A stretch of 32,888 nucleotides of DNA. Origin: Patescibacteria group bacterium (GTDB lineage Bacteria > Patescibacteriota > Patescibacteriia > 2-12-FULL-60-25). Location: the NCBI GenBank assembly GCA_018061485.1, contig JAGOUA010000002.1, forward strand, positions 1 to 32,888. The letters run 5' to 3'. The translations under genes and the position numbers were made by a program. The notes under the pieces were generated by a model. The model did not search any database, was not told where the DNA came from, and saw only the letters and a program-made list of their open reading frames with translations. This document shows, in pieces, positions 22,756 through 32,888 of the stretch. The number at the start of each line of letters is the position of its first letter. The stretch's first letter is position 1.

Positions 22756-25700
22756 TTACCGACGCGGTCGGAGCTGAAGCGATCCAGGAAACACGATCCA
22801 TGGACGATAGTCACGAGCATCTGATCCTGCGCGAACAGCTCCTCCTTGCAATTGTAGATTTCCTTGCGGATAACTCTGTGAACACTCCATAGCTCCGTTC
22901 AGAGCCGTTGGGGAAGATCCCGCGGTATTCAACCGAGTCATGCTAGACCCATCGTTTCCAACAAGCGGAGAATAACATCCTCCATAAGCATGCCGGACGT
23001 AAGAATTTGGAGCATCGCTCAGCATCTCACCGGTCTTTATGGTGCGACACTCACCCGAACACCAACCCCAGTTATCCTGCAAGAAGACTCTTGGCGTATA
23101 GCGACACGCGTTGTTTTGTGCGTCCCAACACCCTCCTGCTGGCGCGAGACCGGCTTGGATACACCGATCACCCGCCGCACAGTCGTTATCCGCTCGACAG
23201 AAGCGCGAAGGATCTTGTGAACAGCGCGCTTGTGTCGCCGTCGGCAACACCGTCGTCACAGCCACAGGACCACAGCTTGCACCCGTCACCGAAGAACCAA
23301 GCGCAAGATACGATCCAGCACCAAATCGCGCATCATAGGCCGCCTGGCAATCTGCGGTCACCGTACAGGTCGGTCGAGTATTGCCAAACGCGTCATAAAT
23401 CAAGGAATCAGCACCGCCGAAATAACACGTCCCCGCACGAACTCCAATAGCTTCGTAATCCACAGACGCCCCACCGCTCGCAAGGTTCTGCCCCGTACAG
23501 CTTGGCAACGTCTGTTGGGCGTTAGCAGGACAGGTGTACACGTGCGAGAACTCGAACGGACTCGCTTCACACGCTTCGCCGCTATTGCCAAAGAAGCTGC
23601 GGAAGGTACAGGTGTCTTGCGTGCCATCAGTGCGACAATCGCTGTCCTGACCACACACGATGTGTGGTTTATCTTTACAACTTCCCATCGGACGACATGC
23701 CTGCGCCGACAACGGACAATCGCTATCCGATTGACAGGTCAACCCCGTAAAGCGACTCGTTGGTGAATAACATTCTTTTTGGACACTGCAGAACGGCTTA
23801 CGGTTCTTGAGCTTGACGTCGTCGAAGGACTGCACAAACCCATCTCCCCAATCCACCGCCAAGCGTCGAAGCGCCATTTGCTCATGCGCCGCCCAGCCAA
23901 AGAACTTGATCGTCGAACGCTGCTGACCACCCACCACATTCAGAATGCCTTGCGTTACCCCATTAAAGCTGAACACGTCGAGCTCCTGCACCGGACAGCT
24001 TGCCCCCGTTGGACAGCTGGTCGCCGGTGCCGCGATCCGCGGCGGTCGAGGGGTGTAGTAATCGATGTATTGATAGCTTGATTCAGACACCCCTAGTAGA
24101 CCAAGGTAAGACGGAGTGTAGTGACCAAGCGTCACATCCGTAGGAAGACGAGTGCCCGCCGAGCGAAGTGAGGCATCAACATCTCCTCGCTCACCCCTTG
24201 CATCCACTACCCGCATATCGTACGCCCTTAATCCACAGAATTCGTTACGCGGATCTGAGCACAGCTGAGTATCCGGCACATATCCTATTTCGGCAGTACA
24301 GCGATTATTGTCCGTGTTCTTATTGCGACGATTTTCTTGAACTTCACCAACATTCCAATAATCTACCGCTGTCTGGCCAGCACCACGCCCACCCGGAAGC
24401 ACGCAGAAAGGCGATGGGATGCTATTTACAACCGATAATACCTCTGTCCGTGAAACCCCTGGCGCAAAATCAGCAACAGGCTCACATCTGTCAGACGCCC
24501 GACACACTCCCCCTGCGAGACAGCCGACCGTCCCCTCTCCTGTACATTGCCGAGAAGGATCATTGCTACACGTTCTACCCGAAGAAGAAACCACACCGCA
24601 CGATTGTGCCTGCTCCCACTGAGTATATCGCCATGCATTACGAGTATTCTGCGTAACTACAAGACAGCTGCGACCAGCTCGATTACCGGCAGAGCTCGGA
24701 CAGACCCCCGTTTGAGCCGCATACTGATACCCAGTTGTATATTGCTCACAAGCACCGACGGTATACCGAGCTCGCAACGGTGACTGCGTATCGCTAGCCG
24801 TTACACTTTGAAGCGAAACCACCTGCGCCCCTGGAAATCTATCCAATTCTGAAATCCTTGTTTCAATGGTGATTCCGGCTACCTCGGTACGTTCTATCGG
24901 TGTTGCAGATATCGTATACGTACGACCGAGCTCAGCGTCCAAGAAGGTACAGGGACCGTTTTCACATGTTCGACTCGTAACAGACCACTGATCATGCCTT
25001 GCAACCCTCACTGCACCCACTCTCCCATCAACATAATAATCGCTCGATGACTGATACCTGCCAGCATTCTTCCAAAAATGCTCTGCCGTAAAGGAGCAAT
25101 CCGTATCCATGTAGCACTGCACGTCTGTCTCAGCGTTTACTACAGCCGGCCTTGAGACCGCGGCCGCCCAGGATACCCTACACCTACCCGGGGTAAGACC
25201 ATTTCTCCCTACACAGGTACCGCTAACCTCAAGAGGACAATCTACTGATACACCCTCCGTCGGTCTTGTGCAATAAAGCGTTTCAGCTGGGATATTTCGA
25301 GAAGCAGAATCTGCGACAAGCCCCACTTGAACAACGCGAGGAGACCCTCCTGCTTGACCGGCGGATGAGGATCCTGGCTCTGGATACGTATCCAAGACCT
25401 CTGTTGTAGCGCTTAAGGAAGTAAGTCGAACAGCTCCAGAGGCGCAGCGGAAGGCCCCCAATTTTGCCGCGTCCTCAACACGTAGAGGGCCTCGAGTTTC
25501 GCCCGCCTTAATATACTGCCCTGATGAATTCACACTCCATCCTTCGGAAGCATTAATATTACACGCTGTCAGCAACGGAACTGGGGACCTAGCCGTCGTT
25601 CTTCTGTCAAGAGCAGCCGTGTGACACGTAGTTGATTCAGCGTTCCCACAGCTTGCTCCAGCGTTAATACCAGACAACGCGTTACAGGCAAATACGGATG

Positions 25701-28700
25701 TCGGAACAGTTGTATCGCAGCCAACGTCCGCGGACGAGACTCGACAATCCACACTTGGGCCCGCATTCTGAGTCGCACCGCTAGGCAAAGCGTCTGGTAC
25801 GCACTTTCTCCCTTCAAACGGACCAGTTGCGCAGACTCTATCGTTATACCCAATAGCCTGCTCATTGTATTTATACACCCTATAGATACGAGCGAAGACG
25901 TTTGTGAGATACCCGTATTTATCCTTAGGCGCATTTTCCGTAACAGGTCCAAAATAAGTCGATCGACCAGAAGCAAGGAATACTGGCGGATTAAGCGCAG
26001 AAACGCCAGCGATTCTGCCGCCGCTTTGATACAGAGGATCGGCTCCGGCGGATCGAGTATTGAGCGCACTGGAGAATGGAGCAAACGTTTCATTGCGCTT
26101 GATATTTAGTACCGGAATTGTGTATTTTGATTCTTGCCATACACGGTCGGTAAAAGCAGCGTCTTGACCCGTTTCCGATGATCGTACTTCAGCAATCTCT
26201 TTACAAATATCAGCCGTACTCACCTTGATATTCATGTAGATGAAGCGATTATCCGTTACCGCTTGACCGGCGCAGGTAGAAACCCAAAAACCTGTTAATC
26301 GCCATGGACCGCGTATATCCCTCGACGTACGCTGACTAGGATCTCCAGATTGATTTGCGTCAGGAGACTGGAATACTGCTCGGATAGCGTAGTACGGCTT
26401 ATCAGAGGCGCAAGACTCGTAATAGGGTGATCCGCTCAAGTCATTGAAGCTCGCCGTCGCGCCACGATCACCTGAGAAAGCCTCAAACTTTCGCTTATCC
26501 GTTGAACGATAGCCGATTTCCCAGGTTTTGAAGTAGCAGCTATCTCCAGGAGCTGGCTCCGCCTGCAAACCAATACCCGTACTATCTGATAAGTTGACAC
26601 AGTCGCCTCGATACGGACTTCCGTCTGGAAGAGTCATTAACTTCTCTGATCCCCGAGTAAGATACGTAGAGATGTCTGGCTCAGCATAAAAAGCTTGCTG
26701 CCATCTTGCATCCTGTTGCTTAATTTCGTCGATATCAGAGTAGTCTCTAACAGTTACACCATCTACCCAATCCTCTTGATAGCCACACGCTAGACGACCA
26801 ATACCATTAGGGTTTTTAAACGGCTTGATCTCGATAAAGCTAAAATTCTGCTCATTTACACCCTCTGCAAGACTGGCTAGCGTCTCAGATCCCTTAACGG
26901 CTAAAGCAAACTGCCTTGCTCGAATAGAGTAAAATGCTTCCGCGTAGTTCCTTCCCTCCCCTCTACCGGTAGCTACGAGGCGAAGAGCCCATGGATCCGC
27001 GTCATATCCCCCGTCATCCTGATGATCGTCGGCATCTTCACACTGAACCGCTGCCGTACTCCCACGCGGAAGAGCCGAATCAAAGTATGCTCCTCGCTCA
27101 TTCCCATCAGCTCCAAAAACACCCGTATCATCAGACACAAAGTCATCATCATAATCCAATCTACTTACAGGTACACTCTTAAAATAAGCAGCGTCAAGAT
27201 TAAAGGATACAGGATTCTTGGTTCGAGCCGTGCAGTAATACTGACCCGAGTTTTGCGGAGGAAAGTACCCGGCCGTATCGACATAGTGATACGGATCGTT
27301 CCGCCCACCGATCACCGGCGAAGGATTCCACGTCAAACAGCTGTAGACCTCCTCACCCAATGGACCACGTGCACGCGTTGTGTCGTATTCAAGACACGCC
27401 CCCTCGACGCCGCGAACAATTTCGGCGCGTTCAAACGCCACACATCGGCCACCGCCCGTCAGTGGACCACAGGACTGGGCGTTATTTGCCGCCTCAGCGA
27501 TACGCGCTGATGTCGAAGTAGAATTCGAGACGTTAAACACTTCGGACGGCAGACACGCCTGACCATCACGAGGACCGCCAACACAGATTCCTGGAGGAAC
27601 CGCTTGAGAATCGGCCGCAAAGAAGAGCGGGCTTCCGCTGCCTGAGTAGGTCACACGCTTATACGAACAGAAGCACTCTTCACCATAGGCGCAGGTATTC
27701 GCGCTCGAGAAACCAGCCTTATTCCCCTGTGGGCGAACGGGGTTCTTACTCATGTCCCACGAAGTCACTACGCTGGTTGGATACGGAGCGTCCGCCTCAG
27801 GATACGCGCGACACATCGTGCGTGGGTACGCCTGATCAAGCACCAAATCTTGCGTATCAGCCCCACTTACGCCCAATTTCGCTTGAAGTGCAGCAAACGA
27901 CGTCGCCGCTTCAGCACTTGTGAATGGGAGATAACAGTTTAGCGGAACTCCTTCTCGAGCCTCATTCACGACATAATAGCCCATCATTCCCGTCCCCCTG
28001 TGACGACATAATCCGATGTCTCTTCTCGATAGGTTAATGTAGAGAGCAACGTTGGTATCTCGAGGCAACATCTCTGCCTCGTTTGCCTGCGTTGGAGCAA
28101 GAAGATGACGCGCACGATCTCCACGAGTAACACTCGAAACGTTCACCGGCGGCATGCTCACCGCCACAACAAGACGCTTATCCTTTGCGTTCGCCGCTTC
28201 GCCCGTCAGAAGATCCGCACTCACCGAACGCGAGACCAGGTCTGTTACCTGAAAACTCTGCGGAATCGTGTAACCAGCGTAATCACGTCCACCGATACCC
28301 GTTGGGCGACTGGTGTACGTAGCCGCATCAAAGAAGACCCCTTTCGCCAACACCGGCTCGGTACTGGTTGAGGCGCGGTTGACGTAGTTCGTACAGAACG
28401 ATCCTCCGCTGGTTGCTTCGCCTGCCTTGTCACACAAGGCCACCTGCGTACACAGCTCTTTATAACGATTTGTCGCTGGATCGTACACCGTTTCTCCTGA
28501 AGCACACCCAAGCCACTGCGCGCAATCACGATCCATTTTTACCTTCACCACCAAGTTTGCGTCATTCAGAGACGTCTCGCCCACGCTTCCACCGAGAGAC
28601 AATACGCTACCACTCACCAAGCTTCTACCCGTACTACTAACGATGCTTGATGTACCGCGAGACGCTGTACACCCTGGTTGAGACGCATCGCGCGCGCAGT

Positions 28701-31700
28701 CTACCGGCGTGACGGATTGGAGATTATTTTGTCGATAAGCAGCATCCGTGGCACGCGCGCTATACAGAAGCCGAGCATCAGACATGGCTCGCACAAGCAC
28801 ACAACCACGCGCTGGATCGACCTGACCGTTACAGGAACGCGTATCAATACGGTTGTCGTAGATAAAGTGGTACGAACGGCCCGTCGCCCCCGCCGCCGTA
28901 TCCATCGGATCGCGGAACTCCGTACATTCGGCCTGTTCTACAGGACACGTACCCGCCCAGCCTGCATATCCAGGCGCTGGAACCGCATCCCCGGTACGGA
29001 GCATCAAGAAGATCTGTCCGCTCGCAAGGGCATTTGGATAACATGGGGTATTCTCTCCCTTCACAAACCATCCACCGTACGTACCGGCGGGCACACCCGC
29101 CACACCGCTCACCGGAACCTGCGTACGATATTCACACACATGATTTTGCGGATCTTTAAAGTACTCACGACCGGCTGCGGTGGTGAATTCTTCACAGAAG
29201 AGTTCTGATGGACGGCACAAGCCTTCGCCATACTTGGTGACGTCATCTTTTAGGTACACCGTTTCGTAACGATCTACCGAAGCGCGATCCTTCGAGAAGA
29301 CCGGTTTACCAAAGGCGCGACAGCTCGCGTTTTCAGCGTTACATCGCTTAGATGGCTCGTCGATCAGATAGACATACCGGTCGCCAAGGGCACGCGTCAC
29401 CGAAGGGCCTGCTCCATCTTGCAGAGTAAAGGTCTGATCGTACGGACTCGTAGAGTTACGCGTATCGATAAACTGCTTACAACCGATAGCCGCTGGACGA
29501 CACAACTGGCTAAATTGACGGACTTGGACCGCCTGACCGGCACGATTTTGATATTCACGACACCCAACCATCGCTTGAGGCTCTGGAACGCCATAGGCGT
29601 TCTGATCACATTGCGCAGGGGTATTCCACGTATTGCGACGCACGAACGCCACATCGCGAATCTGCAAGACAGAGACTTCATCCAAGAAGAATGCCACCGG
29701 CGTTGCTGTTGGACCCGCCACCGTAAAGTTGAGACGCGACTTCGCTCCTACTTGCCCGTTAAAGAGTCCGAGGTTCACCTGCTGCCACTCGGTGGTGACA
29801 CGCACCGTTCCCACGGACTGTGGATTCGTGTTCCCTTCTGTCGCGACTTGTACACCAAGCGATGTAGGCGCACTTCCTTTCATCCAAAACGACACACGAT
29901 ACAAGCCCGTGGCGGTACTTGGAAACGCCATCGAGATGGTCCGACTTTCCGCCGCAGGAGCGTCCACGCGATACGAACGATCGCCCACCAAAATAGACTC
30001 GGTGGATTGTGTTGCTCCCGTAATATCAGACGTAATATCTCCCGTCGCACGGAACACGCTCAAGGTATTTCCCGCCTCGGCACCTGCATACGCACGACAC
30101 CCCGCCGCTTCTACGCGACACGAGCGACTCTCTGGCGCATAGGCTTGATACAGACAGGAGTTGTCGTTGGACTGATACACGCCGCCCGTCTTGGCACAGT
30201 CATCTTGATTCGACGCGCTCAAGCGGTACTGACGACAGTCTTCCGTGGACAACACGGTTTGCGAGTAGTAGCGGTAAAATACGCCGCCATCAGCGTTGTA
30301 GAATTGACGACAGTCTGGATCTGTCCCCGTACGCCAAGCGTCTTCGTTACAACCGTTTGGTGCTTTTTGCGAAAAGAGATCTCCTGAGCGTTTAACCACA
30401 ATGCGAGGCGCGCTCGCTGTCGTGATCGCTGCTCCTTCCGGAGGGACGTCTCCCGGCTTGCTATCCGTGCGCTTTTTTAAGCTCCATGTACGCAACTGGT
30501 ATCCCGTTGAATCCGAACCCTCCCACGTAAAGTAGGTATCCGTGTCAGAGGATGGCTGCTCACAAAACCGTAAGCTCGCGAAGGCCGCTTGAGACTCGCC
30601 TCCTTGCGCAGCACTGTCTGCAACCGTAAATACCTCACAACCCACCTCTTCTTGCGAACATTGTTGCGCTGTACTTGGAATAAAGTAGTCTGCACGAGGC
30701 TCGGAAGCGTCGTTAAAGTCTGGCGTCTCGCTCTTCACCAAGTCAAACGAAGAAGCAAGCTTGCGGTATTCAGCATACCCAACACACGCGGCTGGACAAA
30801 AGTCTCCCGAGCCAACCTGCGCCGCGAGCTCTGGAAAACCGCCCGATGTGTCGGTATACCCTTCACACCCCGCCTCAGACTGACGACACACCTTCGCGAA
30901 GTTCGCACACGATGGAGGATCTGTTTCAGCGCCTGTACACGCAAAATCATCTGGAGCGATCTTGATTGTGCTCGCTGCAAGGGTGGTATTCAGGCCGTTC
31001 ACGTACGGAGCAGCCACCGATCCCTCTTCGAGCTGAACCGCATCCACCAGGGTATTTGCCCCTTGAATAACGATTTCTCCCGCGCGCGTCGAGGCATTTG
31101 CGGTAAACGAACACTGAATACGTGCCCAAGATGTGCCGTTCGCATTCTGTAACGCCGCGCCCAAGATATGGTCTGTGCTTGGACCAGACGCTCCAAAGAT
31201 CTCACAGTCTCGCGTACGAAAATCTGTCGCGATCTGTGTTCGCGTGATTGGGGAAGTGCGAGCAATCGCATCGGCTCGCGTTGGATACTGACGAATACCG
31301 ATCGATCCCTTTGGCGTTGCGCCGCTCTCATCCAATACGCGCACAAACCCGGACACCACATAGGTTCGCCCCGGCGTCATGTCGACGACTTGCGTAAAGC
31401 CAGACGTGAATCCACCAGCAAAATGCGCGGCGGTGGCGCCATCAGCGGTTGCTTCACCCGCTGGAACCGTCGCACGAAGAAAACCTCGATCCGTTCCAAC
31501 GAGTGGCGACCACGCGTCCATCAACCCTTGATCCGTCGTTCGATCTTCAAAAGAGGGGTTTTTTATGACATTCAAAGAACTCTCACCCAAACGTGTCGCA
31601 AGAACGCGCGTACATCCTTCGCCCGAAGCCTCACAAGATTCGAGCGTGCTATCAAAGTACACACGATCTCCCGTAGTCGCCGTGCCGATCCAGGCATCCG

Positions 31701-32888
31701 ATCGCCCACCAGACGTGTCGCGAGACGTTGCATACCACAAACATCCAACGTTATCTTGAGAACAACGTCCGTAGTCCAACGTATTGCGCAAGTATGACAC
31801 CTGTTCGTTCGTGCGGCTGGTATACGCTCGGCAACTCGCAAAATTCGCCGAACACTCGTTTGCGCCAAAGCGATAGACGGTTTTTTCTGCGACACACTGA
31901 CCATAGCCACCGATACACTCACCCGCGTCATTGCGACGAAGACAGGTCTGAATGTCCTGGCACTCTTCGCGACGCTGTGGCAAGCCGTTTCCTAAAGCTG
32001 TTTCGCCAAATCCCGTTAATGCACATTGCTGCGGCATCATGGTGAGCGCCCAGTTTGGATCGATCAACTTACACCACGGATGCGCGTTATCTTTTTCGCC
32101 GCGCTCGTTACATTGCGTAAAACCATCTACCACCTCGCCCAACGTGACACACCCTTCGCTTCCGCCACAGCGTTGGACGTTTTTTGGATCGTTTGCCGCA
32201 AACTCAAAACCCGCCGGCAAGATGCGCATCGCCCGCATTTTCTTGAGGTTCCCTGAGCAGTATCCATAGGTGTAGCACAATGGATCGCGTTCTTCACGCG
32301 TGTTGCTCGATGGATACAGCTTCCAATCCGCCTTGAGATACCCACGTTCGATCGCTTCACGAATCGTGAACATGCCAGAATCCCCGGAAGAGCGCAGCGC
32401 CTGACCGAGGCCTTCATCCATCGTACAGTTCCACGTTCCGCGCGCTTCTGGACACGACTGCAATTCCGTCAACACTTCGTACGAACGCTGCTGGAACAGA
32501 CTTGGTGTACGCAAACTAATATTCGCTTTACGAAGATCCTCGCGATTTGGCGCAAGCAAATCATCTGGATTATTCACCGAAGCAAAGCGACGCGCCGAAA
32601 AATCAAACATGTCCAACCCTTCAGACATAATTCTCCCGAGCATCTTGGACGAAAGCGTGTTCACGAACACCGATCCGGTATACACCGCGATCATGTGCAC
32701 CGAACGCAAGCTGAGAGCGCTCGAAAGAATGGCTTGATTGATTTGATGTTGCGTGGTTTTTGGCTGCTTCACAAACTGCTCGTTCACCTCTTCACGAATC
32801 GTCGCCGAAGGGGTGCGGATACGTCCCGAGACAATATCCCGCAACGACTGATAGCCCTGACCCTCTTTTCGATCTTGTGCCGCCGTTT
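22756..32888 (-). CDS. Giant Cys-rich modular extracellular protein (5' end off window)
   Basis: The frame is open from the right edge to a TAA at 22756, more than 3,370 codons; the start lies outside, so no signal peptide can be seen. The function is unknown. Visible structure: (1) a recurring short motif C-x(5-6)-C-x2-[FYV], often ending GCxxY/F, e.g. CRQSEAGCEGY, CSQEEVGCEVF, CRVEAAGCRAY, CRPAAIGCKQF, CRPSELFCEEF, CPVEQAECTEF, mostly between 28,800 and 31,780; (2) two carbohydrate-binding/jelly-roll-like modules, one beginning KNPSFED near 31,570 and ending near 31,000, another near 30,070-29,650 ending FFLDEVSVLQIRD; (3) towards the C-terminus, CxxDxDC-type clusters such as CQSDSDC and CGQDSDC, and a PKD-like WGDG...FSHVY near 23,860-23,550. 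The cysteines point to disulphide-stabilised folding outside the cell. No LPXTG or C-terminal TM is seen. Adhesion, predation or glycan binding are guesses. Confidence 0.9.
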   Translation of the reverse strand, partial: TAAQDRKEGQGYQSLRDIVSGRIRTPSATIREEVNEQFVKQPKTTQHQINQAILSSALSLRSVHMIAVYTGSVFVNTLSSKMLGRIMSEGLDMFDFSARRFASVNNPDDLLAPNREDLRKANISLRTPSLFQQRSYEVLTELQSCPEARGTWNCTMDEGLGQALRSSGDSGMFTIREAIERGYLKADWKLYPSSNTREERDPLCYTYGYCSGNLKKMRAMRILPAGFEFAANDPKNVQRCGGSEGCVTLGEVVDGFTQCNERGEKDNAHPWCKLIDPNWALTMMPQQCALTGFGETALGNGLPQRREECQDIQTCLRRNDAGECIGGYGQCVAEKTVYRFGANECSANFASCRAYTSRTNEQVSYLRNTLDYGRCSQDNVGCLWYATSRDTSGGRSDAWIGTATTGDRVYFDSTLESCEASGEGCTRVLATRLGESSLNVIKNPSFEDRTTDQGLMDAWSPLVGTDRGFLRATVPAGEATADGATAAHFAGGFTSGFTQVVDMTPGRTYVVSGFVRVLDESGATPKGSIGIRQYPTRADAIARTSPITRTQIATDFRTRDCEIFGASGPSTDHILGAALQNANGTSWARIQCSFTANASTRAGEIVIQGANTLVDAVQLEEGSVAAPYVNGLNTTLAASTIKIAPDDFACTGAETDPPSCANFAKVCRQSEAGCEGYTDTSGGFPELAAQVGSGDFCPAACVGYAEYRKLASSFDLVKSETPDFNDASEPRADYFIPSTAQQCSQEEVGCEVFTVADSAAQGGESQAAFASLRFCEQPSSDTDTYFTWEGSDSTGYQLRTWSLKKRTDSKPGDVPPEGAAITTASAPRIVVKRSGDLFSQKAPNGCNEDAWRTGTDPDCRQFYNADGGVFYRYYSQTVLSTEDCRQYRLSASNQDDCAKTGGVYQSNDNSCLYQAYAPESRSCRVEAAGCRAYAGAEAGNTLSVFRATGDITSDITGATQSTESILVGDRSYRVDAPAAESRTISMAFPSTATGLYRVSFWMKGSAPTSLGVQVATEGNTNPQSVGTVRVTTEWQQVNLGLFNGQVGAKSRLNFTVAGPTATPVAFFLDEVSVLQIRDVAFVRRNTWNTPAQCDQNAYGVPEPQAMVGCREYQNRAGQAVQVRQFSQLCRPAAIGCKQFIDTRNSTSPYDQTFTLQDGAGPSVTRALGDRYVYLIDEPSKRCNAENASCRAFGKPVFSKDRASVDRYETVYLKDDVTKYGEGLCRPSELFCEEFTTAAGREYFKDPQNHVCEYRTQVPVSGVAGVPAGTYGGWFVKGENTPCYPNALASGQIFLMLRTGDAVPAPGYAGWAGTCPVEQAECTEFRDPMDTAAGATGRSYHFIYDNRIDTRSCNGQVDPARGCVLVRAMSDARLLYSARATDAAYRQNNLQSVTPVDCARDASQPGCTASRGTSSIVSSTGRSLVSGSVLSLGGSVGETSLNDANLVVKVKMDRDCAQWLGCASGETVYDPATNRYKELCTQVALCDKAGEATSGGSFCTNYVNRASTSTEPVLAKGVFFDAATYTSRPTGIGGRDYAGYTIPQSFQVTDLVSRSVSADLLTGEAANAKDKRLVVAVSMPPVNVSSVTRGDRARHLLAPTQANEAEMLPRDTNVALYINLSRRDIGLCRHRGTGMMGYYVVNEAREGVPLNCYLPFTSAEAATSFAALQAKLGVSGADTQDLVLDQAYPRTMCRAYPEADAPYPTSVVTSWDMSKNPVRPQGNKAGFSSANTCAYGEECFCSYKRVTYSGSGSPLFFAADSQAVPPGICVGGPRDGQACLPSEVFNVSNSTSTSARIAEAANNAQSCGPLTGGGRCVAFERAEIVRGVEGACLEYDTTRARGPLGEEVYSCLTWNPSPVIGGRNDPYHYVDTAGYFPPQNSGQYYCTARTKNPVSFNLDAAYFKSVPVSRLDYDDDFVSDDTGVFGADGNERGAYFDSALPRGSTAAVQCEDADDHQDDGGYDADPWALRLVATGRGEGRNYAEAFYSIRARQFALAVKGSETLASLAEGVNEQNFSFIEIKPFKNPNGIGRLACGYQEDWVDGVTVRDYSDIDEIKQQDARWQQAFYAEPDISTYLTRGSEKLMTLPDGSPYRGDCVNLSDSTGIGLQAEPAPGDSCYFKTWEIGYRSTDKRKFEAFSGDRGATASFNDLSGSPYYESCASDKPYYAIRAVFQSPDANQSGDPSQRTSRDIRGPWRLTGFWVSTCAGQAVTDNRFIYMNIKVSTADICKEIAEVRSSETGQDAAFTDRVWQESKYTIPVLNIKRNETFAPFSSALNTRSAGADPLYQSGGRIAGVSALNPPVFLASGRSTYFGPVTENAPKDKYGYLTNVFARIYRVYKYNEQAIGYNDRVCATGPFEGRKCVPDALPSGATQNAGPSVDCRVSSADVGCDTTVPTSVFACNALSGINAGASCGNAESTTCHTAALDRRTTARSPVPLLTACNINASEGWSVNSSGQYIKAGETRGPLRVEDAAKLGAFRCASGAVRLTSLSATTEVLDTYPEPGSSSAGQAGGSPRVVQVGLVADSASRNIPAETLYCTRPTEGVSVDCPLEVSGTCVGRNGLTPGRCRVSWAAAVSRPAVVNAETDVQCYMDTDCSFTAEHFWKNAGRYQSSSDYYVDGRVGAVRVARHDQWSVTSRTCENGPCTFLDAELGRTYTISATPIERTEVAGITIETRISELDRFPGAQVVSLQSVTASDTQSPLRARYTVGACEQYTTGYQYAAQTGVCPSSAGNRAGRSCLVVTQNTRNAWRYTQWEQAQSCGVVSSSGRTCSNDPSRQCTGEGTVGCLAGGVCRASDRCEPVADFAPGVSRTEVLSVVNSIPSPFCVLPGGRGAGQTAVDYWNVGEVQENRRNKNTDNNRCTAEIGYVPDTQLCSDPRNEFCGLRAYDMRVVDARGERGDVDASLRSAGTRLPTDVTLGHYTPSYLGLLGVSESSYQYIDYYTPRPPRIAAPATSCPTGASCPVQELDVFSFNGVTQGILNVVGGQQRSTIKFFGWAAHEQMALRRLAVDWGDGFVQSFDDVKLKNRKPFCSVQKECYSPTSRFTGLTCQSDSDCPLSAQACRPMGSCKDKPHIVCGQDSDCRTDGTQDTCTFRSFFGNSGEACEASPFEFSHVYTCPANAQQTLPSCTGQNLASGGASVDYEAIGVRAGTCYFGGADSLIYDAFGNTRPTCTVTADCQAAYDARFGAGSYLALGSSVTGASCGPVAVTTVLPTATQARCSQDPSRFCRADNDCAAGDRCIQAGLAPAGGCWDAQNNACRYTPRVFLQDNWGWCSGECRTIKTGEMLSDAPNSYVRHAYGGCYSPLVGNDGSSMTRLNTAGSSPTALNGAMECSQSYPQGNLQLQGGAVRAGSDARDYRPWIVFPGSLQLRPRR

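Noticed and set aside
29419..30387. 322-codon plus-strand frame inside the giant gene
   Set aside because: Arg/Thr/His-rich shadow of the real minus frame, which carries conserved Cys motifs and a CBM-like module.
1..32888. tRNA, rRNA, integrase/transposase, CRISPR or replication origin
   Set aside because: The non-coding gaps are short and I saw no cloverleaf, rRNA-like segment, transposase motif, array or DnaA-box cluster.

Overview
The window reads as a chromosomal segment of a Candidate Phyla Radiation (Patescibacteria) bacterium, by gene content rather than by any marker RNA. Genes are tightly packed and nearly all on the minus strand. A VirD4/TraG-like ATPase is paired with a one-TM partner protein. 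Cell-wall enzymes are small, one carrying type-3 calcium-binding repeats. A very large cysteine-rich extracellular protein is present. Most native genes lack a Shine-Dalgarno motif. Species assignment is not possible from this sequence alone. No tRNA, rRNA, CRISPR array or transposase was seen.

Layout, left to right. 1-950: 5' part of a secreted glycine-rich protein (minus strand, runs off the left edge). 1041-1604: an HU gene flanked by two homologous ~120-nt imperfect hairpins with compensatory base changes. 1686-6214: a membrane/coiled-coil/GAF-like protein, mnmA, rlmN, a D,D-carboxypeptidase and an L,D-transpeptidase. 6217-9578: the ATPase and its membrane partner. 9626-14710: secF, secD (with inserted parvulin-like domains), yidC and nusA. 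14840-20024: dnaJ, a 132-aa unknown, dnaK, hsp20, grpE and hrcA, read hrcA-first from a sigma70-type promoter overlapped by a CIRCE operator. 20140-21201: a divergent plus-strand gene for a winged-helix/phosphoribosyltransferase protein with a palindromic operator and a terminator. 21235-22464: a GC-rich lipoprotein gene with its own promoter, a strong Shine-Dalgarno and a terminator; it looks foreign. 22551-32888: a minus-strand giant gene (more than 3,370 codons, start beyond the right edge) for a Cys-rich modular protein.

How it fits together. The minus-strand run from hrcA to secF (about 10.4 kb) has gaps from 1 to about 130 nt and could be one heat-regulated unit linking chaperones (HrcA/GrpE/Hsp20/DnaK/DnaJ), transcription elongation (NusA) and membrane insertion/export (YidC, SecD, SecF). 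A 30-nt palindrome after secF may end it. The envelope genes (carboxypeptidase, L,D-transpeptidase, ATPase pair, glycine-rich and giant Cys-rich secreted proteins) suggest investment in cell-surface structures. The most unusual items are the paired hairpins around HU, the parvulin-bearing SecD, the giant protein with its low-GC internal block, and the GC-rich lipoprotein island.
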